Positions 1-10,794 of a DNA stretch of 49,052 bases are shown one piece after another; within the stretch, counting starts at the first letter, position 1, and every line of letters begins with the position of its first letter. The stretch spans positions 1 to 49,052 of the forward strand of contig JAKFVB010000053.1 of the NCBI GenBank assembly GCA_021732405.1, read 5' to 3'. This stretch comes from Methylotenera sp. (GTDB lineage: Bacteria > Pseudomonadota > Gammaproteobacteria > Burkholderiales > Methylophilaceae). Both the position numbers and the translations under genes were made by a program. The notes under the pieces were generated by a model. The model saw only the letters and a program-made list of their open reading frames with translations, searched no databases and was not told where the DNA came from.

Positions 1-2031
<2,031 letters not shown>

Positions 2032-2078
2032 CTAGAGTGTACCCAATGTAGGTATACCAAATAAAACAGTGTACCAAA

Positions 2079-2110
2079 TAAAAAAGCCCCATCAAACGAT
2101 GAGGCTTTAA
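2079..2110 (-). terminator. Hairpin terminator after rpmA
   Basis: Read on the minus strand, AAAGCCTCATC, a GTTT loop and GATGGGGCTTTTTT form a stem of about 11 bp (one mismatch) followed by a run of T. It sits 16 bp past the rpmA stop and about 50 bp before the obg start, so it probably acts as a partial terminator that separates ribosomal-protein expression from obg-proB. Confidence 0.8.
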
Positions 2111-2125
2111 TAATATTACTTAAAT

Positions 2126-2383
2126 TTAAACTGCAACAATGCTTACAGTGTGGCGTTTTAAAGCACCTTTGATTGCAAAAGTTACTTTGCCTTCAATTTT
2201 TGCAAACAATGTGTGGTCTTTACCCATACCAACGTTTTCACCAGCATGCATTTTAGTACCGCGTTGACGCACGATGATGCTGCCTGCGCTAACAACTGTT
2301 TCACCAAATGCTTTAACACCTAAGCGTTGTGAGTGTGAATCGCGACCGTTACGTGAACTACCGCCTGCTTTTTTATGTGCCAT
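2126..2383 (-). CDS. rpmA: 50S ribosomal protein L27
   Basis: L27 of the large ribosomal subunit, whose N-terminal tail reaches the peptidyl-transferase centre. The 85-residue length is typical. The sequence shows the signature [16 protein letters not shown], then RLGVK(A)FGGE-like and [28 protein letters not shown]. The tail begins MAHKKAGG directly, with no N-terminal extension of the kind cleaved in Firmicutes. It lies 48 bp downstream of rplU in the same operon and is followed by a terminator hairpin. Confidence 0.98.
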   Translation of the reverse strand: MAHKKAGGSSRNGRDSHSQRLGVKAFGETVVSAGSIIVRQRGTKMHAGENVGMGKDHTLFAKIEGKVTFAIKGALKRHTVSIVAV

Positions 2384-2431
2384 AATTTAATCCTTTAATA
2401 CTTAAATAAATAAGCGTTTATGTCCTGCAAA

Positions 2432-2812
2432 TTAAGCTTCTGCAGCTTTAGCCGCTTTAGCTTTAGTTGCCTTAGGCGCTGCTTTTGCAGCCGATGCGCC
2501 TGCCGCTAAAATTTCACCAATTTGAATCTCTGTAAAGCTTTGGCGATGGCCTTGAGTTTTACGGTAGTGTTTACGGCGACGGAATTTAAAAATCATCACT
2601 TTGTCTGCACGGCCATGTGAAAGCACAGTTGCGCTTACAGTTGCACCAGCAATTAAAGGTGCGCCGATAGTTGTATTTGCATCATCAGAAATCATCAACA
2701 CTTTGTCGATAACTACTGTTGCGCCAACATCGCCTACGATTTTCTCTACTTTAAGTCTCTCACCGGCAACTACTTTATATTGTTTGCCACCTGTTTTAAT
2801 TACTGCGTACAT
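2432..2812 (-). CDS. rplU: 50S ribosomal protein L21
   Basis: Large-subunit ribosomal protein L21, first gene of the operon. The start [24 protein letters not shown] and the [23 protein letters not shown] block are diagnostic. The family is usually about 103 residues; this one is 126 because of an alanine/lysine-rich C-terminal tail of about 22 residues ([20 protein letters not shown]...), likely disordered and RNA-contacting. A good sigma70 promoter lies 40 bp upstream of the start codon. Confidence 0.97.
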   Translation of the reverse strand: MYAVIKTGGKQYKVVAGERLKVEKIVGDVGATVVIDKVLMISDDANTTIGAPLIAGATVSATVLSHGRADKVMIFKFRRRKHYRKTQGHRQSFTEIQIGEILAAGASAAKAAPKATKAKAAKAAEA

Positions 2813-2851
2813 GGTTTTGACCTTGCTTCTACACGTTCAAATGAATCGCGC

Positions 2852-2879
2852 ATTATACTTAAATAAACGTACATTGCAA
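2852..2879 (-). promoter_or_regulatory. Sigma70-type promoter of rplU operon
   Basis: On the minus strand TTGCAA (2874-2879) and a perfect TATAAT (2852-2857) are separated by 16 bp, placing the transcription start about 30 bp before the rplU ATG. Only spacing and hexamers support this. A perfect 12-bp palindrome AATGAATTCATT lies just upstream at 2905-2916, between the divergent rplU and ispB genes. Confidence 0.7.
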
Positions 2880-2983
2880 ACCTTAAATCGCAATTATTCA
2901 CACGAATGAATTCATTGAAAGTGATGAATAAAGACCACGGTTGCCTGTGATAAAATATTGTTAATTATATTGCTTTTTAATTA

Positions 2984-3964
2984 TTGGCGCATCGCGTGGC
3001 TTTAAAACCTATTCAATCATCCATTTCGCTTGATATGCAAGCGGTCGACACGGTTATTCGTAGCTCTCTTTATTCTGAAGTTAGTTTGATTAATACGATT
3101 GGCGAACACATCATCAACGGCGGTGGCAAACGTCTACGGCCTGCTTTGGTATTGCTTTCCAGCGGCTTATTCAGCCCGATTCAGTCGCCACACCATCAGC
3201 TAGCAGCAATAGTGGAGTTTATCCACACCGCTACTTTATTGCATGATGATGTTGTAGATGAATCTGCGATGCGGCGCGGCAAAAGTACGGCGAATCATTT
3301 ATTTGGCAACGCCGCCAGCGTACTAGTTGGTGATTTTTTATATTCACGCGCATTCCAGATGATGGTGCAATTAAAAAATATGCGCGTCATGGAAATTTTA
3401 TCTGAAGCCACCAATGTGATTGCCGAAGGCGAAGTTTTACAGCTACTTAATATTCATAATGCCGATGTCACCGAACAACAATACTTAAAAGTCATCCACT
3501 ATAAAACTGCTAAATTGTTTGAGGCAGCGATGCGCTTGGGTGCGGTAATCAGCAATGCGTCCAGACAAGATGAAGATGCGCTGGCGTTATACGGCATGAA
3601 ATTGGGCACAGCTTTTCAATTAGTGGATGATGTGCTGGATTTGAGTGGCGACCCCACCAAAATTGGCAAAAATCTAGGTGATGATTTGAGTGAGGGCAAA
3701 CCTACGCTGCCTTTACTGTATGCGATGCATCACAGCACAGCATCAGATGCCGAAAAATTACGCAATGCTATAAAAATGGGTGGATTAGAAGATTTGGATT
3801 GCGTATTGGCATCTGTTAAAGCAACGCAGGCTAATGAGTATGTGCTGAGTCTGGCTAAGCAAGAAACTTTAGAGGCATGTGCAGCGATTGCGCAATTTCC
3901 AGATTCAGTTTATAAGCAATCGCTGATTGATTTGGCAAATTTTGCGGTGACTCGCTCTTATTAA
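2984..3964 (+). CDS. ispB: Polyprenyl (octaprenyl) diphosphate synthase
   Basis: Chain-elongating prenyltransferase that makes the side-chain precursor of ubiquinone. Both aspartate-rich motifs are present: LLHDDVVDESAMRRG (first) and FQLVDDVLDLSGDPTKIGKNLGDDLSEGKPTLPLL (second), plus GGGKRLRPAL near the N-terminus. The length of about 326 residues fits IspB. The start is uncertain: TTG at 2984 or GTG at 2996 are the only in-frame choices that keep the conserved N-terminal helix, because the first ATG (around 3032) would cut it. It is divergent from rplU, the usual arrangement in beta- and gammaproteobacteria. Confidence 0.93.
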   Translation: MAHRVALKPIQSSISLDMQAVDTVIRSSLYSEVSLINTIGEHIINGGGKRLRPALVLLSSGLFSPIQSPHHQLAAIVEFIHTATLLHDDVVDESAMRRGKSTANHLFGNAASVLVGDFLYSRAFQMMVQLKNMRVMEILSEATNVIAEGEVLQLLNIHNADVTEQQYLKVIHYKTAKLFEAAMRLGAVISNASRQDEDALALYGMKLGTAFQLVDDVLDLSGDPTKIGKNLGDDLSEGKPTLPLLYAMHHSTASDAEKLRNAIKMGGLEDLDCVLASVKATQANEYVLSLAKQETLEACAAIAQFPDSVYKQSLIDLANFAVTRSY

Positions 3965-3984
3965 CGTGTCAAATATCCTAAATA

Positions 3985-4398
3985 TTAGTTCAATGTAATC
4001 GGCTCGCCACTTTCCGCATGAAAATAACTTAAGTGGGCGCAATCGCTGGTGCCATTGGTCAATGTGCCATCAAATAGCGCTTTTCCATCAACATCTACCA
4101 CTGCATAGCCGTTATGATAAAGCGTCACTTCGGCCAGTTTTTGTGCCAATTTAGAAGTAGTGGCTTTGCTTTTAGCGTGCTCACGCGTATTTAATTCACG
4201 CAGTGCAAAACTAATGCAGGTTTCCGCTTCATCCTCGCCATACACTTCCCACTGCTTACCGCCCGTTAATTGTTTTAACCAACCTGGTAAGTCCACCTCC
4301 ACACGGCAAATAATCGGCTCATCCCATGCGGGATGGTCGATATTATTCAACTCGATTAACTCTCTACTATTTAATAACGATTCTTTTTGGCTAGTCAT
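3985..4398 (-). CDS. Unrecognised cytoplasmic protein, 137 aa
   Basis: I do not recognise the family. The protein is acidic, has no signal peptide or membrane segment, and has three cysteines (in IICRVEV, ETCISFA and SDCAHLS) that do not form a metal-binding spacing. The motif DLPGWLKQLTGGKQWEVYGEDEAE and the end AHLSYFHAESGEPITLN look like an ordered small domain. It faces ispB tail to tail with a 20-bp gap and is divergent from pilD. Coding is supported by the length, ATG start and codon use like its neighbours. Confidence 0.75.
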   Translation of the reverse strand: MTSQKESLLNSRELIELNNIDHPAWDEPIICRVEVDLPGWLKQLTGGKQWEVYGEDEAETCISFALRELNTREHAKSKATTSKLAQKLAEVTLYHNGYAVVDVDGKALFDGTLTNGTSDCAHLSYFHAESGEPITLN

Positions 4399-4583
4399 AT
4401 TGTTTCCTAAACGCTTGCATCAACTCTAACTATTACATGGTGACTTAACGTTATATTTCAAGCAATTTTAACGCCAAATGCATCATGTTGTATTTGATTA
4501 CATCCAAGCAAGTTGCGCACTTAGTTTAACGATGCGATGATATAAACAGTTTACCTTAACTTTCAGGCTCATTTGAGGACCTT

Positions 4584-5453
4584 ATGTTTGATTTTTTAAT
4601 GCCACTTTCTGATTTACTGCGCAACGAACCAACTGTTTTTATTACAGCTTCCGTCATATTTGGGCTTTTGGTTGGTAGCTTTTTAAATGTAGTGATTCAT
4701 CGTTTACCCAAAATGATGGAGCGCGAGTGGCATGCCAATTGTCTTGAGCTTCAAGACAAGGAAGTACCTGAGCAAACAAAGTACACGATTGTTACGCCGC
4801 GTTCTGCCTGCCCTAAATGTGGGCATCAAATCAGTGCGCTGGAAAATATTCCCGTGATTAGTTACCTGTTTCTGCGCGGTAAATGCAAAGGCTGCAAAAC
4901 AAAAATCAGCCTACGTTATCCTTTAATTGAAGCGCTAACGGGCGCACTGATAGGCGCAGCGGCCTTTCAATATGGCTATAGCTATACCGCACTATTTGCC
5001 TTTATCTTTATATTTGCATTAATCGCACTCACTTTTATTGATTTTGATACGCAACTATTGCCAGATGACATCACTTTGCCATTGCTATGGCTGGGCATAT
5101 TATTCAATTTGAATGGCGGATTTACGGATTTAAAATCGGCTGTTATTGGTGCCATGCTAGGCTATTTAATTTTGTGGGGCGTGTATTGGTTATTTAAACT
5201 GGTCACTGGCAAAGAAGGTATGGGCTATGGTGATTTTAAATTATTAGCAGCGATAGGCGCATGGTTTGGCTGGCAATTACTACCTGCTGTTATTTTATTG
5301 AGCTCAGTGGCTGGCGCATTGATTGGTATTGGCTTAATATTATTTAAAGGCAAAGGTCGCAGCACAGCGATTCCATTTGGTCCATTTTTAGCGTTGGGCG
5401 GCATTGCTGCACTATTTTTTGGCCAACAATTGGCAGGATTTTACTTAGGATAA
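4584..5453 (+). CDS. pilD: Prepilin peptidase / N-methyltransferase PilD
   Basis: Inner-membrane aspartyl protease that cleaves type IV prepilin and pseudopilin leaders and methylates the new N-terminus. Visible features are GSFLNVVIHRLP near residue 32, the cytoplasmic zinc site CPKCGHQ...CKGCKTK, the catalytic aspartate pair in DFDTQLLPDD and GYGDFKLLAAIGAW, and about seven hydrophobic segments. The 289-residue length is normal. The usual partners pilB and pilC are not next to it; instead coaE follows after 2 bp, so pilD heads a coaE-zapD-yacG cluster. Confidence 0.95.
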   Translation: MFDFLMPLSDLLRNEPTVFITASVIFGLLVGSFLNVVIHRLPKMMEREWHANCLELQDKEVPEQTKYTIVTPRSACPKCGHQISALENIPVISYLFLRGKCKGCKTKISLRYPLIEALTGALIGAAAFQYGYSYTALFAFIFIFALIALTFIDFDTQLLPDDITLPLLWLGILFNLNGGFTDLKSAVIGAMLGYLILWGVYWLFKLVTGKEGMGYGDFKLLAAIGAWFGWQLLPAVILLSSVAGALIGIGLILFKGKGRSTAIPFGPFLALGGIAALFFGQQLAGFYLG

Positions 5454-5455
5454 GC

Positions 5456-6073
5456 ATGTATGTCGTTGCTTTAACTGGCGGTATTGGTAGCGGCAAATCA
5501 GAAGCCGCCAAAATATTTGCTGAGTTAGGCGTGCCTGTTACCGATGTTGACGCAATCTCGCATCAACTCACCGCGGCTAAGCAGCCTTTGGTTAAAGAAC
5601 TAGAAGTGAATTTTGGCAGCAAGTACATCACATCCAGCGGCGCACTAAACCGTGTAGCCATGCGCGATTTGGTTTTTAATGATAAAAATGCGCTTGCAAA
5701 ACTAAATGCGATTGTGCACCCTGCAATTTACGCAGAAGCTGTTGCACAATTGCAACAGCATACTGACGCGCCTTATCAGATTCTGGTCGTTCCGCTATTA
5801 TTTGAAAGCCCCCGTTACTCGCCGCATATTAACCGTATTTTGCTGATTGATTGCGATGAGCAAACACAGATTGCGCGGGTAAAGCAGCGTAGTAATTTGT
5901 CTGAATCGCAAATTGTAAAAATGATTAAAACGCAATCAACGCGAAAACAACGCTTAATGTTGGCAAATGACGTGATTGAAAACAACGAAAATGTAGAAAA
6001 ATTACGCGAAAAAATATTACTGATTCACAAAAATTACATTAATACTTGCATACTTAGCAAAACAATCTCATAA
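5456..6073 (+). CDS. coaE: Dephospho-CoA kinase
   Basis: Last enzyme of coenzyme A synthesis, phosphorylating the ribose 3'-hydroxyl of dephospho-CoA. The P-loop GGIGSGKSEAAKIF is at residues 8-21, followed by the DVDAISHQ substrate motif, VHPAIY and the VPLLFESP segment. The 205-residue length is typical. The ATG follows the pilD stop by 2 bp, which suggests translational coupling. The C-terminus (ILSKTIS) is slightly longer than in E. coli. Confidence 0.96.
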   Translation: MYVVALTGGIGSGKSEAAKIFAELGVPVTDVDAISHQLTAAKQPLVKELEVNFGSKYITSSGALNRVAMRDLVFNDKNALAKLNAIVHPAIYAEAVAQLQQHTDAPYQILVVPLLFESPRYSPHINRILLIDCDEQTQIARVKQRSNLSESQIVKMIKTQSTRKQRLMLANDVIENNENVEKLREKILLIHKNYINTCILSKTIS

Positions 6074-6120
6074 TCTGCATCAATTTAATCCTATAAGTAA
6101 GCTGACTTTAATTTATTACG

Positions 6121-6879
6121 ATGTCTAGCTACGAATTTCCATTTAACGAACGCATTCGTACACTTTTACGACTGGAAGATTTATTCTCAAAAATCTTGCT
6201 GAACGTGGATGCGCAACACCAGCATAGTCATCACAGCGCGCTCATCTCATTACTACAAATGCTGGATATTATCGACCGCGCCGATCTTAAAATGGATTTA
6301 GTACAGGAATTAGATCGACAGCGTCTGGCCATGCAAAACTTGCGCGGCAACCCGGTTATTGCGGAAGCAGCATTAGACAAAATTTTAAAACAAATTGGCG
6401 CTTGCTCCACTACGCTAAGAAGTGATAGTGCCAAATTAGGCCAACATTTGCGTGAAAACGACTGGTTAATGAGCATTAAGCAACGCGCTGGCATTCCAGG
6501 AGGCGTCTGTCAATTTGATATTCCGTCATACCACCACTGGCTTAACTTAGATAACTTAAAGCGTAAACAAGATTTTGATGGATGGCTGGCCAAATTAATG
6601 CCGATGTACGATGCGATTAAAACAATTTTGCATATTTTGCGCGGTAGTGGCGTGGCGACTAAACACCATGTTGATACTGGCTTTTTTCAACAAATGCTGG
6701 GTGGCGCTAAACCTGCACAAATGCTGATTATTGAACTGGATGACGAATGTCCATGTTTTCCTGAAGTCAGTGCGAATAAATATGCCATAAATGTACGCTT
6801 TAATGGTTTAGATTTTGTGCAAAAACCTAGACAATGCGACCATGCAATTGATTTTACAATGACCTTATGTAATCTTTAA
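6121..6879 (+). CDS. zapD: Cell division protein ZapD
   Basis: ZapD cross-links FtsZ filaments and stabilises the Z-ring. The opening YEFPFNERIRTLLRLEDLF is the hallmark of the family (formerly DUF1342/YacF), and the 252-residue length and C-terminal beta-rich region (YAINVRFNGLDFVQ) fit. No signal peptide or membrane segment is present. Order coaE-zapD-yacG is the same as in gammaproteobacteria, with gaps of about 50 bp on each side. Confidence 0.95.
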   Translation: MSSYEFPFNERIRTLLRLEDLFSKILLNVDAQHQHSHHSALISLLQMLDIIDRADLKMDLVQELDRQRLAMQNLRGNPVIAEAALDKILKQIGACSTTLRSDSAKLGQHLRENDWLMSIKQRAGIPGGVCQFDIPSYHHWLNLDNLKRKQDFDGWLAKLMPMYDAIKTILHILRGSGVATKHHVDTGFFQQMLGGAKPAQMLIIELDDECPCFPEVSANKYAINVRFNGLDFVQKPRQCDHAIDFTMTLCNL

Positions 6880-6931
6880 ACTGCTGATATAAACGGCCTC
6901 TACCTTATTCAATTAAAAAAGTTAGCTAGAA

Positions 6932-7120
6932 ATGTCTGATCTAAAACCCCGCTTAGTTGGCTGCCCTCACTGCAAAAAACTCATTGAATATAGCCTTAAT
7001 AATAAATACCGTCCATTTTGCTCTGAACGTTGCCAGTTAATTGATTTGGGCGACTGGGCCAACGAAAACTACAAAATCCCTGATAATTCGCCACCTGAAC
7101 CTGAAGATAATTTGAATTAA
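6932..7120 (+). CDS. yacG: DNA gyrase inhibitor / zinc-binding protein YacG
   Basis: Small zinc protein of 62 residues. Family members are reported to inhibit DNA gyrase by binding GyrB. The zinc ligands are visible as CPHC (residues 11-14) and CSERC, followed by the conserved [11 protein letters not shown]. The tail is acidic and proline-rich. It closes the pilD-coaE-zapD-yacG run. Confidence 0.95.
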   Translation: MSDLKPRLVGCPHCKKLIEYSLNNKYRPFCSERCQLIDLGDWANENYKIPDNSPPEPEDNLN

Positions 7121-7219
7121 ATCCAATGTTCAATCTATTGTTGAATCTATTATTTTATTTGCTTGTCACAATCGTTAACTATTTAATCAACACCATTTTT
7201 AATCTGGACAAAATAAGCC

Positions 7220-7642
7220 ATGAAAAATACCTTTAGAATAATTGTTTGCCTATTGTTTTTAGCTGCGGCAAATACGCGGGCAGAAGTGATGATTAGTGAC
7301 GCTTGGGTACGCGCAAATGCGCCAGGCCAAAGCGTAGGCGCCGCCTATATGACACTCAAAAGCGCCCAAGAAAGCCAATTATTTCATGTAGATAGTCCTG
7401 CCGCAGGCTCAGTTGAAATTCATAGCATGAGTATGACAAACGGCATTATGAAAATGCGCAGCCTAGAAACACTACCTTTACAAGCAGGCAAAGCAGAAAA
7501 ATTAGCCCCAGGTGGATTTCATTTAATGTTATTTGATCTAAAAAAACCGTTAAAAGCAGGTGAAAAAGCCACTTTTACACTGTGTTTTAAAGACAAAACG
7601 GGCAAAATCACTCAGCAGGATGTGATATTACCTATAAAATAA
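7220..7642 (+). CDS. Periplasmic copper chaperone, PCu(A)C family
   Basis: Periplasmic Cu(I) carrier related to PCuAC, which delivers copper to cytochrome oxidase. A signal peptide spans residues 1-21 (cleavage after TRA). The copper motif H-x10-M-x21-H-x-M is exact: H68, M79, H101 and M103. Family landmarks ISDAWVRANAPG and GAAYMTLK are present. Total length is 140 residues. No Sco gene or oxidase is adjacent in the window. It ends facing the Nudix gene, 35 bp away. Confidence 0.94.
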   Translation: MKNTFRIIVCLLFLAAANTRAEVMISDAWVRANAPGQSVGAAYMTLKSAQESQLFHVDSPAAGSVEIHSMSMTNGIMKMRSLETLPLQAGKAEKLAPGGFHLMLFDLKKPLKAGEKATFTLCFKDKTGKITQQDVILPIK

Positions 7643-7677
7643 ATCGGTGATTTACTGACTAACCTTTAGTGATTGTT

Positions 7678-8649
7678 TTACCATTGCCAAACCGCGCGCT
7701 GCATGGCGATTCCGCGCGCACCATTTGCTAAAGCCTCTGATAAATCTAGCTGATTCATGCCGCCTAGCGCGTAAACAGGGATTGTGCTTTGCGCAATCAT
7801 CTGCTGAAATTGCGGCCAACCCAAAGCTAGCGCATTTTCATGGCTTTTGGTGGGCTTAACAGGCGATAGCACCACAAAATCCAAAGCTAACTTTTCTGCC
7901 TGCGCCAACTCTTGCGTATTATGGCAAGAAGCCGCCACCATTAAATCGCTTGGTTTTTCCTGCAAAGTCATCAATGCCGCGCTGGATAAATGCACGCCAT
8001 GCGCGCCCAATTTTTGCGCCAAATCCATATCGCCGTTAATAAATACTTTTGCCGCATATTTTTTTGCCATCGCAATTATTTGGCTCGAAAAAAGGGTTAA
8101 GTCTGCGCGTGATAATTGCTTTTCACGAATCTGAATCAGCTTTAAACCTTGTTTTAATCTATTTTCAAGTGCAGCAAAAAAAGCCTGTTCACCCATTTCG
8201 TGCAGATTGCTAATCGCATAAATAGTGGGCAGAGCAAGCGCGTGCATAATTGGCGCGTTGGCGGGCAAAACGGGTGAAACCGTGATATTTTCTGGCGTTT
8301 GCCAATTTAATTGTTGGCCTTCCAAAGGCGTTAACTCGCCTTGCCATTCGGTAACAAAATAAAAATGCAGCTGAACCGTTTTAGCTTGGGAATCATACGT
8401 GGCTGGATAATCATAACGGCGCGTTAACCAAGCTTGCGTTTTGGTGGGCGTGATGCCTAATTCTTCTTGCAACTCGCGGCTTAAGCCTTGTTGCGGCGTT
8501 TCGTTTACTTCAATTTTTCCGCCCGGAAACTCCCACCAACCAGCCCAGCCTTTGCCTGCAGGGCGACTAGCCATTAAAAACTGACCATCAGGTTTTTGAA
8601 TAATCGCAACCGCAACTTGAACAACTTTTACAGGCAAAACTTTAGTCAT
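7678..8649 (-). CDS. Nudix hydrolase (MutT type) fused to a ThiE/TenI-like domain
   Basis: Two-domain protein of 323 residues. The N-terminal half has a perfect Nudix box at residues 44-66 (G44, E50, R58, E59, E62, E63, G65) and resembles MutT, which clears 8-oxo-dGTP. The C-terminal half (about 130-323) is a thiamine-phosphate-synthase-like barrel with KLIQIREKQLSRADL, GAHGVHLSS and PVYALGGM. This fusion is common in beta- and gammaproteobacteria; the activity of the second domain is generally unproven. The start overlaps the upstream ATPase gene by 8 bp. Confidence 0.92.
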   Translation of the reverse strand: MTKVLPVKVVQVAVAIIQKPDGQFLMASRPAGKGWAGWWEFPGGKIEVNETPQQGLSRELQEELGITPTKTQAWLTRRYDYPATYDSQAKTVQLHFYFVTEWQGELTPLEGQQLNWQTPENITVSPVLPANAPIMHALALPTIYAISNLHEMGEQAFFAALENRLKQGLKLIQIREKQLSRADLTLFSSQIIAMAKKYAAKVFINGDMDLAQKLGAHGVHLSSAALMTLQEKPSDLMVAASCHNTQELAQAEKLALDFVVLSPVKPTKSHENALALGWPQFQQMIAQSTIPVYALGGMNQLDLSEALANGARGIAMQRAVWQW

Positions 8650-9517
8650 TTAAGGATTGTGAAGTAAGGCCTATTTTTCCTGCATAATCACGCGCAAATT
8701 GATAAGCCACGCGACCGCTTCGCGCGCCGCGGGTGTGGGTAAATTGCAAGGCTGCTTTTTGTGCGGCATCGTCAAATTCTAAGCCAAACGTTTGCAGCCA
8801 GTTTTTCGCGATAACCAAATACTCATCTTGGTCAAATGCATAAAACGATAGCCACAAACCAAATCGCTCAGCCAGCGCAGTTTTTTCTTCTATCGTGTCA
8901 CTAGGCCTGATTTCGCCATCTGCATGTTTAGTGGCTAAATTATCGGCCATATATTCTGGCATCAAATTTTTTCTGTTCGATGTCGCGTAAACCAATACAT
9001 TGTTTGAGATATTCGCTACTGAGCCATCTAAAACCACTTTTAGTGCTTTATAACTGGCATCGTTTGCTTCAAAGGTTAAATCATCGCAAAAAATCATAAA
9101 TTTTTCGGGTCGTTCGCGAATCAAATGCACAATCTCACCTAAGTGAATTAAATCCTGTTTTTCTACCTCAATTAAACGCAAATTTTGCGCTGAATATTCG
9201 GTTAACAAAGCTTTAATCAGCGATGATTTTCCTGTGCCGCGCGCACCAGTTAGCAAGACATTATTGGCAGGTAAGCCCGCTAAAAACTGGCGTGTGTTGC
9301 GTACGATTTCCGCTTTTTGCGCATCCACAAAATGGATATTGGCTAGCTGGATTTGATGTGGATGCGCAATTGCCTGCAAATGACCTTTGCCGTTTTGCAC
9401 AACCCAACGCCATGCAAGGGCATTCCAATCGATGAGCGGATTAGTTGCTGGCAACAAGCTTTCCAGCTGATTAATTAAATTTTCTGCACGGGCGATTAAA
9501 TTTTCAAGCGGATTCAC
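8642..9517 (-). CDS. AAA-type ATPase, DUF815 family
   Basis: Cytoplasmic P-loop ATPase of unknown role. Walker A is GARGTGKSS (91-99) and Walker B is FMIFCDDLTFE; a YATSNRKNLMPEY segment fits sensor 1 and the arginine-rich TRGARSGR end fits sensor 2. It starts with GTG. The gene sits 17 bp after argJ and overlaps the Nudix/ThiE gene, a context often seen in betaproteobacteria. Function is not established for the family as far as I know. Confidence 0.9.
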   Translation of the reverse strand: MNPLENLIARAENLINQLESLLPATNPLIDWNALAWRWVVQNGKGHLQAIAHPHQIQLANIHFVDAQKAEIVRNTRQFLAGLPANNVLLTGARGTGKSSLIKALLTEYSAQNLRLIEVEKQDLIHLGEIVHLIRERPEKFMIFCDDLTFEANDASYKALKVVLDGSVANISNNVLVYATSNRKNLMPEYMADNLATKHADGEIRPSDTIEEKTALAERFGLWLSFYAFDQDEYLVIAKNWLQTFGLEFDDAAQKAALQFTHTRGARSGRVAYQFARDYAGKIGLTSQSLND

Positions 9518-9534
9518 GGGCTAAGTCTTCACAA

Positions 9535-10761
9535 CTAACTTCTGTAATCGGCGTTAATTTTGACGTAATCATAGCTAAAATCGCAGGTCCAAATCGTGAT
9601 ATTTTCACTGCCGCGATTTAACACCACGCGTACCAAAATATCCGATTCTTTCATAATCGCCGCGCCCTGCTCTTCTTTATAACTGACTGCGCGGCCACCT
9701 TTTTCGGCCACCAATACATCACCTAAATATAAATCCAGCTTATCCACATCTAAATCATCAATGCCCGCATAACCAATCGCCGCTAAAATTCGGCCTAAGT
9801 TGGGGTCGCTGGCAAAAAAGGCGGTTTTAATGAGCGGTGAATGGGCGATGGCATAAGCTACTTTGCGGCATTCTGCTTCATCTTTGCCGCCTTCAACTGT
9901 CACTGTCATAAACTTGGTCGCGCCTTCGCCATCGCGCACAATGGCTTGTGCCAGTTCAATCGCCACATCGGTTAACGCATCGCGTAGCACAATAAAATCC
10001 GCACTGGTTTCAGTGATTTCTGCATTACCTGCAAGATTGGTGGCCATCATAATCAAGCTATCGTTGGTTGACGTATCGCCGTCAACCGTGATGCAGTTAA
10101 ACGATTTATTCACCGCATATTGAATAATCGCCTCAAGCGCAGACTGGCTCACAGCGGCATCGGTGGCGATGTAACCCAGCATGGTCGCCATGTTCGGGTG
10201 AATCATGCCACTACCTTTGCTGATGCCAGTGATGGTGACTTTTTTACCATTAAGTTGAATCTGGCGCGAGGTGCCTTTGGCGACAATATCTGTTGTCATA
10301 ATTGCTTCAGCCGCATTTAACCAGTTATCTTCGGTTAAGTTTTCAATCGCTGCTGGCATGCCAGCAATCACTTTATCCACTGGCAGCGGCTCTAAAATCA
10401 CACCTGTTGAAAACGGCAACACTTGGTTGGGCGCAATATTCAGCAACGCACTTAAGGCATCGCAACTTTGTTTAGCACGCTTTAAACCATCTTCACCCGT
10501 ACCTGCATTGGCGCAACCTGTATTCACCAGCAAAGCACGAATACCAGCAGTTTCATTTAAATGCGTTTTACATAAAATTACTGGCGCGGCGCAAAAGCGA
10601 TTTTGCGTAAAAACGCCTGCCACGCGACTATTTTCAGGCAAAGTCATCACCAATACATCTTTGCGGTCTGGCTTACGCACATGGGCTTTGGCAAAACCTA
10701 ACTTAACGCCATTCACTGGCAATAAACATTCAGCTTTTGGAGCGGTTAACTTAACAGGCAT
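9535..10761 (-). CDS. argJ: Bifunctional ornithine acetyltransferase / N-acetylglutamate synthase
   Basis: ArgJ transfers the acetyl group from N-acetylornithine to glutamate, making the arginine pathway cyclic. The self-cleavage site is clear: [14 protein letters not shown] with cleavage expected before T193, giving alpha and beta chains. [11 protein letters not shown] and the end [17 protein letters not shown] are standard. At 408 residues the length is normal. It lies 33 bp downstream of cysS on the same strand. Whether it is bifunctional or transferase-only cannot be told from sequence. Confidence 0.96.
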   Translation of the reverse strand: MPVKLTAPKAECLLPVNGVKLGFAKAHVRKPDRKDVLVMTLPENSRVAGVFTQNRFCAAPVILCKTHLNETAGIRALLVNTGCANAGTGEDGLKRAKQSCDALSALLNIAPNQVLPFSTGVILEPLPVDKVIAGMPAAIENLTEDNWLNAAEAIMTTDIVAKGTSRQIQLNGKKVTITGISKGSGMIHPNMATMLGYIATDAAVSQSALEAIIQYAVNKSFNCITVDGDTSTNDSLIMMATNLAGNAEITETSADFIVLRDALTDVAIELAQAIVRDGEGATKFMTVTVEGGKDEAECRKVAYAIAHSPLIKTAFFASDPNLGRILAAIGYAGIDDLDVDKLDLYLGDVLVAEKGGRAVSYKEEQGAAIMKESDILVRVVLNRGSENITIWTCDFSYDYVKINADYRS

Positions 10762-10794
10762 TTTATTTCCTTAATTCAATCTTTTTATCTATTT

